This document shows positions 38,635 through 47,953 of a stretch of 64,000 bases of DNA, piece after piece. The notes beneath the pieces were generated by a model. It worked only from the letters and a program-made list of their open reading frames with translations, did no database searches and was not told the DNA's origin. The position numbers and the translations under genes were made by a program. Within the stretch, counting starts at the first letter, position 1. Each line of letters begins with the position of its first letter. Origin of the DNA: Bradyrhizobium sp. 132 (GTDB taxonomy: Bacteria > Pseudomonadota > Alphaproteobacteria > Rhizobiales > Xanthobacteraceae); contig NZ_JADPKY010000103.1 in NCBI RefSeq assembly GCF_023074185.1, forward strand, positions 62,001 to 126,000. Direction: 5' to 3'.

Positions 38635-40440
38635 TCAGGTCGCCTGCCGCCGCAGGAAGGCCGGGATATCAAGATGATCGTCTCCCTGTGGCGCCGGGGC
38701 AACAGGCGCGGGACGGCCATGCATGTCCAGGCCCTGCGGCGCGGGACGGCGGGCATACTCGGACACCGGCTCGTTGGACGCGATTTGCTGCGCCACGGTC
38801 TTCTGGGTCCGGCGATCGGGCAGCGGCGGCATCGCGGGACCGGCGGTACGAGCCGCGATCGGTGCCTCGCTCTCCTCGTCGCGACGGCCTAGGCCGACAT
38901 TGGCGAGGCGCTGGAGCAGCGACAGGCGGGTCTTCTGCGGGGTCTCTTCTTCAAGCTCGCCGCGGGCCTGGCGAAGCTCGGCCTGGGCCGGCATCGGCAG
39001 TTCTTCGATTCGCGGCATCCGCGGTGTGCGGACCGGCGCACGCTCCGCCTGCGGCGGGATGAAGGTTTCCGGCGTCATCTGCTCATGGATGGCCATCGGC
39101 GCCTGCTCAGGCTCCGGGAACAGCGTGGGCTTCTGCGCGATCGGGCGCACGGTGACGTCGCCATAGGTCTGCATCGGGGCGGGAGCCTGCGGCACGTCCG
39201 CAACGGCGGCAGCGATGGCGGCGAGCGCAGCGCGCTCGACGTTCGCACGCGGAGCCATGGGAGCGGCGGCAAACTGGCCCGGTGCGGCGGCCGGGATCTG
39301 CGTTTCCAGCTTCTGGGCGCGCTCGGCCATGCGCTGATTGTCGGCGCGCAGCCGCGCGGTCAGATCGGCGAGGCGGCTCTCGGCAACCGCGGCCGGAGCA
39401 GCGGGAGCCTGCTGTGCCTGCGGCGCCGCGTTCGCGACGGGAGCGCTGGTGGTCTGGCTGTTGCGGGCGATCGCGGCCTGTTCGATGCCGGTGGCGACGA
39501 CCGAGACGCGGATCAGGCCGTCGAGCGCTTCGTCGAAGGTTGCGCCGACGATGATGTTGGCGTCCTGGTCGACTTCCTCGCGGATGCGGGTCGCAGCTTC
39601 GTCGACCTCGAACAGGGTGAGATCCTTGCCGCCCGTGATGGAGATGAGGAGGCCCTTGGCGCCCTTCATCGAGCTATCGTCGATCAGCGGGTTGGCGATC
39701 GCGGCTTCAGCGGCGGTCAGCGCGCGCTTGTCGCCGGAGGCTTCGCCCGTGCCCATCATCGCCTTGCCCATTTCCTTCATCACCGCTCTCACGTCGGCGA
39801 AGTCGAGGTTGATCAGGCCTTCCTTGACCATCAGATCGGTGATGCAGGCAACGCCGGAGTAGAGCACCTGGTCGGCCATCGCGAAGGCGTCGGCGAAGGT
39901 GGTCTTCTCGTTGGCGACTCGGAACAGGTTCTGGTTCGGGATGATCAGGAGCGTATCGACGACCTTGTGCAGCTCGTTAATGCCCGCTTCCGCGGTGCGC
40001 ATGCGGCGGCCGCCCTCGAAGTGGAAGGGCTTGGTCACGACGCCGACGGTAAGGATGCCCATCTCGCGCGCGATCTTGGCAATCACGGGAGCCGCACCGG
40101 TGCCGGTGCCGCCGCCCATGCCGGCGGTGACAAACACCATGTTGGCGCCCGAGAGATGGTCGCGGAGTTCGTCCATCACTTCTTCGGCCGCGGCCGCGCC
40201 GACGACCGGCTGCGAGCCTGCGCCCAATCCTTGCGTCGCCGCCGTGCCCATCTGCACGATGCGCTGCGCCTTCGACATCGTCAGCGCCTGCGCGTCGGTG
40301 TTGGCGACGACGAAGTCGACGCCCTGAAGGCCCGCCGTGATCATGTTGTTGACGGCGTTACCACCGGCGCCGCCGACGCCGAACACGGTGATGCGGGGCT
40401 TCAGTTCGTGAATATCAGGAACATTGATGCTGATGGTCAT
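38635..40440 (-). CDS. ftsZ: Cell division protein FtsZ
   Basis: 601 residues, much longer than the 380-400 of enteric FtsZ. The GTPase core (about 14-320) has [11 protein letters not shown], the tubulin signature [10 protein letters not shown] (109-118) and the T7 loop NLDFADV (211-217). Next comes a disordered Ala/Pro/Gln-rich linker of about 250 residues, and the C-terminal peptide DIPAFLRRQ that binds FtsA. It forms the Z ring. A GAGAGG ribosome site precedes ATG 40440. It follows ftsA after 87 bases and ends at a strong terminator. Confidence 0.98.
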   Translation of the reverse strand: MTISINVPDIHELKPRITVFGVGGAGGNAVNNMITAGLQGVDFVVANTDAQALTMSKAQRIVQMGTAATQGLGAGSQPVVGAAAAEEVMDELRDHLSGANMVFVTAGMGGGTGTGAAPVIAKIAREMGILTVGVVTKPFHFEGGRRMRTAEAGINELHKVVDTLLIIPNQNLFRVANEKTTFADAFAMADQVLYSGVACITDLMVKEGLINLDFADVRAVMKEMGKAMMGTGEASGDKRALTAAEAAIANPLIDDSSMKGAKGLLISITGGKDLTLFEVDEAATRIREEVDQDANIIVGATFDEALDGLIRVSVVATGIEQAAIARNSQTTSAPVANAAPQAQQAPAAPAAVAESRLADLTARLRADNQRMAERAQKLETQIPAAAPGQFAAAPMAPRANVERAALAAIAAAVADVPQAPAPMQTYGDVTVRPIAQKPTLFPEPEQAPMAIHEQMTPETFIPPQAERAPVRTPRMPRIEELPMPAQAELRQARGELEEETPQKTRLSLLQRLANVGLGRRDEESEAPIAARTAGPAMPPLPDRRTQKTVAQQIASNEPVSEYARRPAPQGLDMHGRPAPVAPAPQGDDHLDIPAFLRRQAT

Positions 40441-40527
40441 GTTTGCCTCTCGATCACGCGCGCGTGGGTTCGCCCCGGCCGACGGCCGCGGGAGTTGGTG
40501 AAATTCGAAGATTGCGGAACCGGTTCA

Positions 40528-41850
40528 TCAGAAGCCCTCGCGTAGCCATCGTCCGACCTTTCCAAAATAGCCGCCCGTCCCTGTCTTGACCTGCTGCCGC
40601 GTATGCCGCGGTTCGACATGTTCCTGGTGAACATATTGCGGGTAGACGAGAAGTCCGGCGGGCACCGCGAACGCGGCGTTCTTCGCCTCGTTGGGCAGCC
40701 GGCCGAAACCGAGCGGACGTCCGACCCGCACGGGCCGGCCGAGAATCTGCGTTCCCAGTTCGACGAGACCCGTGAGCTGCGAGGCCCCGCCGGAGAGCAC
40801 GACGCGGCCGTTGGGCTCCGAGGCGAAGGGCGAATCCTTCAGCTTGTCCCGAACCATTTCGAAGACTTCCTCGGCACGGTGCTTGACGATATTGGCGATG
40901 GTAGCGCGGGAGACGATCTGCGGCAGATCCTGTTCGTCACCGGCTGTCGGTACAGACATCAGCTCACGCGAGTCCGATCCGCCGGTGATGACGGTCCCGT
41001 ATAACGTCTTGATTCGCTCGGCATCGGCAATGGTCGCGGAGAGTCCGCGCGCCAGATCCATCGTGATATGTTGCCCGCCGACCGCAAAACCCGCGGCATG
41101 CACGAACCGGCCGCCGGAATAGACCGCGATCGTTGTCGTGCCCGCGCCCATCTCGACGACGGCCGCGCCCAGATCGGCCTCGTCGTCGGTCAGCACCGAC
41201 AGGCCGGCCACATAGGGGCTCGCCGCCATGGCTTCGACGTTGATGTGGCAGCGTTCGACCGCCAGCATCAGGTTGCGCGCCACGGTGGCGTCGCAGGTGA
41301 CGACGTTCATGTCGACGCCGAACTGATGCGCGACCATGCCGCGGGGATCGCGGATGCCTTTGACGCCGTCGAGCGTGTAGCCGACCGGCAGCGCGTGCAG
41401 CACCGTGCGGCCTTCGCCGGTGGCGTGGCGCATGCCGGTGGAGGTGACGCGGCTGACATCGGCCGGCGTCACGGCGCCACCGCGGATGTCGGCCGCAGCT
41501 TCGACCAGTTGGCCGGAGAGCCGGCCGCCGGAGACCGACAGCAACACGGACTCGACCCGCACCTTGGCCATTTTCTCCGCAAGCCCGACGGCCTGGCGCA
41601 CTGCCTGCTCGCATTCGCCTAGATCGACCACCGCGCCGGCCTTCATGCCGCGCGACTGGATCTGGCTGTAACCGATCAGTTCCACCGCATGGGTCCGATC
41701 GCGCAGGGCTTCGCTCGGCGCCGACGGCCTCAGCCGCGCGATCATGCAGGCGATCTTGCTGGTGCCGATGTCGAGGCAGGCGACGAGGCCGCTGCGCTTG
41801 TGCGACATCGGGCGTGTCTTCGGCGTCTGGGTGCGATCAAGACCGGTCAT
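40528..41850 (-). CDS. ftsA: Cell division protein FtsA
   Basis: 440 residues, actin-like fold. The phosphate-1 loop is ACLDIGTSKIACMIA (near residue 24), and VVEMGAGTTTIAVYSGG and VVLSGGASQLTGL form the other nucleotide-binding segments. The end (GYFGKVGRWLREGF) is the amphipathic helix that binds the membrane. FtsA tethers FtsZ. Its start overlaps the ftsQ stop by four bases (ATGA). Confidence 0.97.
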   Translation of the reverse strand: MTGLDRTQTPKTRPMSHKRSGLVACLDIGTSKIACMIARLRPSAPSEALRDRTHAVELIGYSQIQSRGMKAGAVVDLGECEQAVRQAVGLAEKMAKVRVESVLLSVSGGRLSGQLVEAAADIRGGAVTPADVSRVTSTGMRHATGEGRTVLHALPVGYTLDGVKGIRDPRGMVAHQFGVDMNVVTCDATVARNLMLAVERCHINVEAMAASPYVAGLSVLTDDEADLGAAVVEMGAGTTTIAVYSGGRFVHAAGFAVGGQHITMDLARGLSATIADAERIKTLYGTVITGGSDSRELMSVPTAGDEQDLPQIVSRATIANIVKHRAEEVFEMVRDKLKDSPFASEPNGRVVLSGGASQLTGLVELGTQILGRPVRVGRPLGFGRLPNEAKNAAFAVPAGLLVYPQYVHQEHVEPRHTRQQVKTGTGGYFGKVGRWLREGF

Positions 41851-42875
41851 GCGGCGTCCCCGGTCTTTTTCTTCTTCTTGTCCTTGAACAAATCTTCGCG
41901 CGCTTTGGCGGCGTCCTCGGACAGCTGCACCACGAGCCGATCGGACAGGCGCAGGTCGACGGCGACGATGTCGCGGGAGAACAGCCTGTCCTCCTTGTCG
42001 AGCCTGGACAGCATCGCAAGCGCGTTGCCGACGTCCTGCTCGGGCAGTCGGATATCGAGGCCATCCTTGAGCCTCAGGTTCCAGCGCCGCTCGCCGACGA
42101 AGATCGCGGCCTTGGTGATCGAATTGACTTGCGGATAGCGCGCCAGCAGCGCGAGGAAATCGCGGGCCTGCGTATCGGCACCCTTGCCGACCACGAGCGG
42201 CAGCGACAGGAACCGGCGCGAGACATAGGCCTCGAGCACGGCGCCGTCATCGGCGATGACGGAAAGCCGGCCGGCCTCCTGCCACAGCGCGAACGCCTTG
42301 CGCTCGGTGAGCTCGATCATGAGCTGGCCCGGATAGAGCTTCAGCACGGTCGCATCCGCGATCCAGGGATTGCCCTTGAGCTTGTCGCGCACGGCGTCGG
42401 CGTCGAGGAACAGCAGCGATGAGCGGCCGCTGACGCCGCCGATCGCCAGAATCTCATCCTGGCTGAGCTGCTTGCGGCCGTTGATCACGACGGAGGTGAT
42501 GCGGAAGCCCGCGGAATTGGCCAGCGCGTTGCGGGTGTCGTTGACCGCGGTGATGAAATCCTGGAGATGGCCGCCCTTGACGATACCGAAGCCGCAGCTT
42601 CCGATCAGGAGCAGCACCGTCATGCTGATCCCGACCCGGCGCGGCATAAAGCGCTCGACCAGCGCGACCACGCGCGGCGGCGGCTCGCGCTCGACGACGG
42701 CTTTGGCCTTGGTCTTGTCCCTGGCGGCCGCGCGGGCGCCGTGAAGTCTTTCCTCGCGCTTGTCCTGCACCCACTCGCGCAGAAGCACGACCGCTCCGAT
42801 AGCGGCCGCCTTCAGGTCAGCTTGGGGCCTCAGCGATCTGAAAAGCGACCGAGTGAGGCTTCCTGCTCCATCCAT
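41847..42875 (-). CDS. ftsQ: Cell division protein FtsQ
   Basis: 342 residues: an extended cytoplasmic N-terminus of about 75 residues rich in charged residues, one membrane helix (VGISMTVLLLIGSCGFGIVKG broken by a Cys), then a POTRA domain (FRITSVVINGRKQLSQDEIL) and an FtsQ-type C-terminal domain. It bridges the early and late divisome in the periplasm. It is preceded by a 350-base gap, unlike its tightly packed neighbours, so a separate promoter for ftsQ-ftsA-ftsZ is likely there. Confidence 0.93.
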   Translation of the reverse strand: MDGAGSLTRSLFRSLRPQADLKAAAIGAVVLLREWVQDKREERLHGARAAARDKTKAKAVVEREPPPRVVALVERFMPRRVGISMTVLLLIGSCGFGIVKGGHLQDFITAVNDTRNALANSAGFRITSVVINGRKQLSQDEILAIGGVSGRSSLLFLDADAVRDKLKGNPWIADATVLKLYPGQLMIELTERKAFALWQEAGRLSVIADDGAVLEAYVSRRFLSLPLVVGKGADTQARDFLALLARYPQVNSITKAAIFVGERRWNLRLKDGLDIRLPEQDVGNALAMLSRLDKEDRLFSRDIVAVDLRLSDRLVVQLSEDAAKAREDLFKDKKKKKTGDAA

Positions 42876-43225
42876 TGCACGAGCTCGTCAACAGTTTGCC
42901 CGCGACATCGCGCGGATCCTGGCGAATATGACGTCTCGGACTTGCCGGGCCGGGTGCTGGTCTTCAGCAGAAGAAAACCTCTCCCCTTCAGAGCGTTCGC
43001 TGGAGGTGACAACACCCGCAACGGTCCACGCGCCGGCAGCCAAAGCGTCATATGCGCCGCCAGCGTTAACCTTCGGACGTCCTGGTAAACAAAAGGTAAA
43101 GTTCGTTAACGGCGAGAGCTTTTTGCCCAGGCCGGTGAGGCATTTATGCCGCAATGTCCGGCATTTTACCGGTTTTGGGTTCCAAAACCGGCCGTTTCGC
43201 CACTTCGGCCGTTAACCAATCCTAA
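42876..43225. promoter_or_regulatory. Gap between ddl and ftsQ, probable ftsQAZ promoter region
   Basis: A 350-base stretch without a convincing gene; the short frames in it have shadow-like composition. It contains a perfect 10-bp hairpin (43169-43191), TTAACCAA at 43212-43219, which resembles a CtrA half-site, and direct repeats GTAAAC/GTAAAG spaced 11 bases (43085-43101). It is the longest gap inside the dcw cluster. Confidence 0.45.
43169..43191. other. Perfect 10-bp hairpin downstream of ddl
   Basis: CCGGTTTTGG-GTT-CCAAAACCGG lies about 35 bases after the ddl stop (minus strand). It has no T-run after it. It may be a weak terminator, an attenuator splitting mur from fts expression, or a protein-binding palindrome. 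Confidence 0.65.
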
Positions 43226-44212
43226 TTATTTTCGCACACCGGGCACGGCGAGCTCGACCAGGCCGCGCAGGAAGTCGACGAATTCGATGCCCTCGGCCTT
43301 CAGCGCCTTGGGATAGAGCGATGACTTGGTCAGGCCCGGCAGCGTATTGGTTTCGAGATAGACCAGGCCCTTGTCCGAGACGATGAAGTCCGAACGGGAA
43401 TAGCCGGTACAGGACATCGCCCGGTGCGCCAGCATCGATTGCTGCTTCAGTGCGGCGGTGATCTCCGCCGTGAAGCGGCCGGGGCAGATCTCCTGGGTCG
43501 ACTTCAAGAGATATTTCGCGGCGTAGTCGAAGCTACCCTCGCCCGGAATGATCTCGATCGGCGGCAGCGCGATGATCGACCCGTCCGGCCGCTCCAGCAC
43601 GCCGCAGGTCGCCTCGACGCCGGCGATGTAGGGTTCGATCACGTATTCTTCGTGCTTCGCCGCGTTGCGGACGGCGACGAGATCCTGCTTGGCGTTGACG
43701 AAGATCAGGCCGTAGCTCGAGCCATCCTTCGCGGGCTTTGCGATCAGCCGGCCGTATTCGGCGAACGCCTCGTCGATCTCGTCCAGCGCAACGTTGGCCG
43801 GCGGCGTCACGCCGCCGAGCGCGGCGAAATGCTTGGCCGCGATCTTGTCGAAGGCAAGATGCGAGGAGGCCGAGCCCGAGCCGGTGAAGGCCACGCCGCG
43901 CGCCTCGCACATCACCTGCAATTCGCCGTTCTCGGCACGCCCGCCATGCAGGCCGAGCACCAGCACGCGACCTTCGGCCTTGGCCTGGTCGAGCGCCTGC
44001 GCCAGCGGAATGCCTGATGTACCCGGCTTGAACTCGTCCTCGAACGGGCGGGCATGTTCGAGCAGCTGCTTGGACTGCACGACATGCACCTTGTCCTCGA
44101 CGTCCCACCACCAGAGATCGGCCTCGGGCAGCGCCTGATGCAGCGCCTGGGCTGACGCGACCGAAACCAGACGTTCGCGGTTGGAGCCGCCGAAGAGGAT
44201 GGTGATGCGCAT
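43226..44212 (-). CDS. ddl: D-alanine--D-alanine ligase, divergent form
   Basis: 328 residues of ATP-grasp fold from ATG 44212. The C-terminal Mg/ATP site is clear (SCTGYSRSDFIV and YLETNTLPGLTKSS), and the central ATP-binding KPAKDGSSYG is present. The N-terminal substrate region differs from textbook Ddl: FGGSNRERLVSVASAQ stands where GGxSxEREVSLxSG is usual, and LHGGRAENGELQ where LHGxxGEDGxxQ is usual. Its place between murB and ftsQ fits the standard Ddl position. It should join D-Ala to D-Ala (or another D-residue) for the MurF substrate. Confidence 0.87.
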   Translation of the reverse strand: MRITILFGGSNRERLVSVASAQALHQALPEADLWWWDVEDKVHVVQSKQLLEHARPFEDEFKPGTSGIPLAQALDQAKAEGRVLVLGLHGGRAENGELQVMCEARGVAFTGSGSASSHLAFDKIAAKHFAALGGVTPPANVALDEIDEAFAEYGRLIAKPAKDGSSYGLIFVNAKQDLVAVRNAAKHEEYVIEPYIAGVEATCGVLERPDGSIIALPPIEIIPGEGSFDYAAKYLLKSTQEICPGRFTAEITAALKQQSMLAHRAMSCTGYSRSDFIVSDKGLVYLETNTLPGLTKSSLYPKALKAEGIEFVDFLRGLVELAVPGVRK

Positions 44213-44234
44213 GTTCTCTCGTCGCTTGTCCAAA

Positions 44235-45155
44235 TTAGCGGGGAATTCCGATCCGCTTGATTTCCCAGTGTAGCTCAATTCCGGAATTTGCCTTCACCCG
44301 TTCACGCACGGTCTCGCCCAGCGTCTCGATGTCGTGCGCGGTGGCGTCACCCGTGTTGATCAGGAAATTGCAGTGCATCTCGGAGACCTCAGCCCCGCCG
44401 ACGCGCAAACCGCGGCAACCGGCGGCATCGACCAGCTTCCAGGCGGAATGGCCTTGCGGATTCTTGAAGGTCGAACCGCCGGTCTTTTCGCGGATCGGTT
44501 GCGCGGTCTCGCGATGAGTCTGCACCTCCGCCATGCGCGCGCGGATCGCCTCGGCATCCCTGATCTTGCCGCGGAAACCCGCGGAGGTGAAGATGATGGA
44601 GGAATCGACGCCGCTGTTGCGGTAGACGAACTTCATGTCGGCATTGGAGAAGACGTGCTTCGTGCCGTCGCGCCCGACGCCTCGCGCCTCGATCAACACG
44701 TCCTTGGTCTCACCGCCATTGGCGCCCGCATTCATGCGCAGCGCCCCGCCGATCGTGCCGGGAATGCCGAAGTAGAATTCGAGCCCGCCGATATTGGCGG
44801 AAGCGGCGACTTCCGCCACGCGCTTGTCGAGCGCGGCGGCTCCAGCTGTGACGACATCGCCACTCGCGCTCGCCTCGCCAAAGGCGCGCGGCGCCAGCCG
44901 GATCACCACGCCCGCTATGCCGCCGTCGCGCACGATCAGGTTGGAGCCGACGCCGACGACGTAGACGGGAATGTCGCTTGCGAGATGCGCGAGGAAATAA
45001 GCGAGATCGTCCTCGTCCGCCGGCGTGAACAGCACCTGCGCGGGACCGCCGACGCGAAACCAGCTGAGCTCGGCGAGCGACTGGTTCGCGAGCAGCCGGC
45101 CGCGAAGTTTCGGCATCGCGGCTTTGAGAGCGGGGGTGATGTCGGGAAAGCTCAC
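44235..45155 (-). CDS. murB: UDP-N-acetylenolpyruvoylglucosamine reductase MurB
   Basis: 306 residues. The FAD-binding domain has [19 protein letters not shown], and the catalytic segment is GGSTFKNP followed by [14 protein letters not shown], where the Ser donates the proton. It reduces UDP-GlcNAc-enolpyruvate to UDP-MurNAc with NADPH. It lies four bases after murC and 22 before ddl, in one operon. Confidence 0.97.
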   Translation of the reverse strand: MSFPDITPALKAAMPKLRGRLLANQSLAELSWFRVGGPAQVLFTPADEDDLAYFLAHLASDIPVYVVGVGSNLIVRDGGIAGVVIRLAPRAFGEASASGDVVTAGAAALDKRVAEVAASANIGGLEFYFGIPGTIGGALRMNAGANGGETKDVLIEARGVGRDGTKHVFSNADMKFVYRNSGVDSSIIFTSAGFRGKIRDAEAIRARMAEVQTHRETAQPIREKTGGSTFKNPQGHSAWKLVDAAGCRGLRVGGAEVSEMHCNFLINTGDATAHDIETLGETVRERVKANSGIELHWEIKRIGIPR

Positions 45156-45159
45156 TGCC

Positions 45160-46563
45160 TTACCCCAGCGCCTTCAATTCGCCGGGGAGCGCATACGCCC
45201 ATTGCGTGATGTTGCCGGCGCCCAGGCACACGACGAGATCGCCCGGCTTTGCGATTGCGTTGATGATGCCCGCAAGCTCCGGTGCCGCCGGCAGCGGAAT
45301 CACCTCGCGGTGGCCGTGCGCGCGAAGGCCTGAGACGAAATGGTCGCGGTCGATGCCTTCGATCGGCGTCTCGCCTGCGGCATAGACCTCGGCGACGATC
45401 ACCGCATCCGCATCATTGAAGCAGGTGCAGAATTCCTCGAACAGCGACTCCAGGCGGGTGTAGCGATGCGGCTGCACCACGGCGACGATCTTGCCGTTGG
45501 TGGACTCCCGCGCGGCCTTCAGCACCGCGGCGATCTCGACCGGATGATGGCCGTAATCGTCGATCACGGTGACGCCGTTCCACTCGCCGGTCTTGGTGAA
45601 GCGGCGCTTGACGCCGCCGAAGCCGGCGATCGCCTTGCGGATCGCCTCGTCCGACACCCCGAGTTCGCGCACGACCGCAATCGCGGCCGTCGCGTTGGAG
45701 GCGTTGTGGCGTCCCGGCATCGGCAGCATGAGATCGGCGATCTCGTGCACGCGGCCGGTCTTGCGATCGCGGAACCCGACCTTGAACTTCGATCCTCCGC
45801 CCATCGGTGTCAGATCGAGGAAACGCACGTCGGCCTGCGGATTCTCGCCATAGGTGATGATGCGGCGGTCCTCGATCTTGCCGACCAGGGTTTGCACCAC
45901 GGGATGGTCGATGCACATCACGGCAAAGCCGTAGAACGGCAGGTTCTCGACGAAGTTTCGGAACGCGTCCTGCACGGCCTCGAAGGTCTTGAAGTGATCG
46001 AGATGCTCGGGATCGACATTGGTGACGATCGCGACCTCCGTCGGCAGCTTCAGGAATGTGCCGTCGCTCTCGTCGGCTTCGACCACCATCCAGTCGCCCG
46101 CACCGAGACGCGCGTTGGAGCCATAAGCGTTGATGATGCCGCCGTTGATCACAGTGGGATCGAGGCCTCCGGCGTCGAGCAGCGTCGCGACCATCGTGGT
46201 CGTCGTGGTCTTGCCGTGGGTGCCGGCGATGGCGACACAGCTCTTCAGCCGCATCAGCTCGGCCAGCATCTCGGCGCGGCGCACCACGGGGATGCGCCGT
46301 TCGCGCGCCGCCATCAGTTCCGGATTGTCGCGCTTGATCGCGGTGGAGACCACGACGACCTCGGCGCCGTCGACGTTCTCCGCCATGTGGCCGACCGAGA
46401 CCTTCGCGCCGTTCTTGCGCAGACGGTCGAGATTGTAATTGTCGGACGCGTCCGAGCCCTGCACGGAATAGCCGAGATTGAGCAGCACTTCGGCGATGCC
46501 GCTCATGCCGATCCCGCCGATCCCGACGAAGTGGATGGGTCCGATCTCGCGCGGCAGTCTCAT
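45160..46563 (-). CDS. murC: UDP-N-acetylmuramate--L-alanine ligase MurC
   Basis: 467 residues from ATG 46563. The N-terminal UDP-binding [14 protein letters not shown], the ATP loop GTHGKTTTT and the DYGHHPVEI motif are those of MurC. It adds L-Ala to UDP-MurNAc in the cytoplasm. An AGGGA ribosome site precedes the start. The upstream gap to murG is 123 bases with no feature seen. Confidence 0.97.
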   Translation of the reverse strand: MRLPREIGPIHFVGIGGIGMSGIAEVLLNLGYSVQGSDASDNYNLDRLRKNGAKVSVGHMAENVDGAEVVVVSTAIKRDNPELMAARERRIPVVRRAEMLAELMRLKSCVAIAGTHGKTTTTTMVATLLDAGGLDPTVINGGIINAYGSNARLGAGDWMVVEADESDGTFLKLPTEVAIVTNVDPEHLDHFKTFEAVQDAFRNFVENLPFYGFAVMCIDHPVVQTLVGKIEDRRIITYGENPQADVRFLDLTPMGGGSKFKVGFRDRKTGRVHEIADLMLPMPGRHNASNATAAIAVVRELGVSDEAIRKAIAGFGGVKRRFTKTGEWNGVTVIDDYGHHPVEIAAVLKAARESTNGKIVAVVQPHRYTRLESLFEEFCTCFNDADAVIVAEVYAAGETPIEGIDRDHFVSGLRAHGHREVIPLPAAPELAGIINAIAKPGDLVVCLGAGNITQWAYALPGELKALG

Positions 46564-46686
46564 GCGTTGTTCCCTGACCTTGCCGCACTGCAAGAGCGGC
46601 TCTGGCGATGGTCACGGCCAAATCAGCCGCGGGCCTTTCCTACTGGATGCCCCGCTTTAGAAGGCGAAGACAAGGGCTTTTTCGCG

Positions 46687-47787
46687 TCAGATTCCCGCAA
46701 CTTTGACCACAAGATCCGCCAGCCGCTCGGCCGCGTCGAGCCGGCCGGCGCTGCGGGCGGCCTCGGCCATGGCGGCAAGACGCGCGGGCTCGGCGGCAAA
46801 GGCGGAGATCTCGGCGGCGAGGCGATCGGAGGAAAACTCGGTCTGCAGGATGCGGATCGCGCCATCGACCTTGGCCAGCACGCCGGCATTGGCGAACTGG
46901 TCCTGGTCGATCGCGCCGGGCAGCGGCACGAGGATCGAGGGCCGCCCGATCGCGGCGAGTTCGGCCACGGTGCCGGCACCGGAGCGCGACACCACCAGAT
47001 GGTTGGAGGCGAGCCTTGCCGGCAGATCTGTGAAGAACGGCGCAAGCTCGGCATTGATCTTGAGCTTGTCGTAGACCGCGCGCACGCGCGCCATGTCCTC
47101 GTCGCGCACCTGCTGGGTGAGAACGAGCCGGCTCCACAACGCAGGCTCGAGGCGCTCGATCGCGCCAGGCACGATGTCGGCCATGATGCGTGCACCCTGG
47201 CTGCCGCCGACGACGAGCAGGCGCAGCGGGCCGTTCACTTCAGGCGCAGCATATGGCACGTCGGCTGCGGCGAGAATTGCCGGTCGCATCGGCGTTCCGA
47301 CGGTCGTGGTCTTGCCGGATAGCGCCCGATCGCGGTCGAGCACGCCCGGCAACGACGTCGCGATGGCGCGGACGCGGCTCGACAGGAACCGGTTGGCGCG
47401 GCCGAGCACCGCATTGGCGTCATGGATGATGCCGGGCACGCCGGCGAATTTTGCCGCGACCAGCGGTGGCAGCGTCGGATAGCCGCCGAAGCCGACGACG
47501 GCGACCGGCTTCAATCGCTTGATCAGGCCGTAGGCGGACAGCGTGCCGGCGGCGAGCGTCAGGCCGGCATAGGCAAGCTGCAGCGGATTGCGGCCGCGCG
47601 CGGTCTCGCTCGATACGACATCGATCATGTCCTTGGTGAACAGCCCACTGTAGCGCAGCGCGCGCTCGTCGGTGACGAGGCGGACACGGAAGCCGCGCCG
47701 GATCAATTCGACGCCGAGCGCCTCGGCCGGAAACAGATGGCCGCCGGTGCCGCCCGCGGCGAGAAGAATCAGGGGGGATTTGTCCAT
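46687..47787 (-). CDS. murG: Undecaprenyl-PP-MurNAc-pentapeptide GlcNAc transferase MurG
   Basis: 366 residues of GT-B fold. It has the Gly-rich loop GGTGGHLFPAEAL (about 12-24), VVGFGGYPTLPP, VVGGSQGARI and the C-terminal sugar-nucleotide site with VSRSGAGTVAEL and PLPGAIDQDQFANA. It converts lipid I to lipid II on the inner membrane face. The upstream gap to ftsW is filled by a palindromic repeat. Confidence 0.97.
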   Translation of the reverse strand: MDKSPLILLAAGGTGGHLFPAEALGVELIRRGFRVRLVTDERALRYSGLFTKDMIDVVSSETARGRNPLQLAYAGLTLAAGTLSAYGLIKRLKPVAVVGFGGYPTLPPLVAAKFAGVPGIIHDANAVLGRANRFLSSRVRAIATSLPGVLDRDRALSGKTTTVGTPMRPAILAAADVPYAAPEVNGPLRLLVVGGSQGARIMADIVPGAIERLEPALWSRLVLTQQVRDEDMARVRAVYDKLKINAELAPFFTDLPARLASNHLVVSRSGAGTVAELAAIGRPSILVPLPGAIDQDQFANAGVLAKVDGAIRILQTEFSSDRLAAEISAFAAEPARLAAMAEAARSAGRLDAAERLADLVVKVAGI

Positions 47788-47848
47788 GGTGGGGGAGTTT
47801 TACAGTGTCTCCCTCGTTATTGCGAGCGAGCCGGCCAGACTGCCTGAT

Positions 47849-47952
47849 CCTCATCCTGAGGAGCGCATCTTCGCGCGTCTCGAAGGATGCAGGCCCGGCC
47901 GGTGGCCTCGCCCTTCGAGACGCCGCGCGTAGCGCGGCTCCTCAGGGTGAGG
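47849..47952. repeat. Palindromic repeat inside the dcw cluster (CCTCATCCTGAGGAG family)
   Basis: CCTCATCCTGAGGAGCGC at the left and GCGGCTCCTCAGGGTGAGG at the right are inverted ends. GCGTCTCGAAGGATGCAGG and its partner CCTTCGAGACGCCGC pair inside. It lies between ftsW and murG and ends two bases before the ftsW stop codon. The preceding 47815-47848 (ATTGCGAGCGAGCC, CCAGACTGCCTG) is a relic of the 59363 family. Confidence 0.78.
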
Positions 47953-47953
47953 G

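Noticed and set aside
42888-43154. 88-aa minus-strand frame in the ddl-ftsQ gap
   Set aside because: Composition is mixed, no ribosome site or motif; the opposite strand has a frame of similar quality, so neither is supported.
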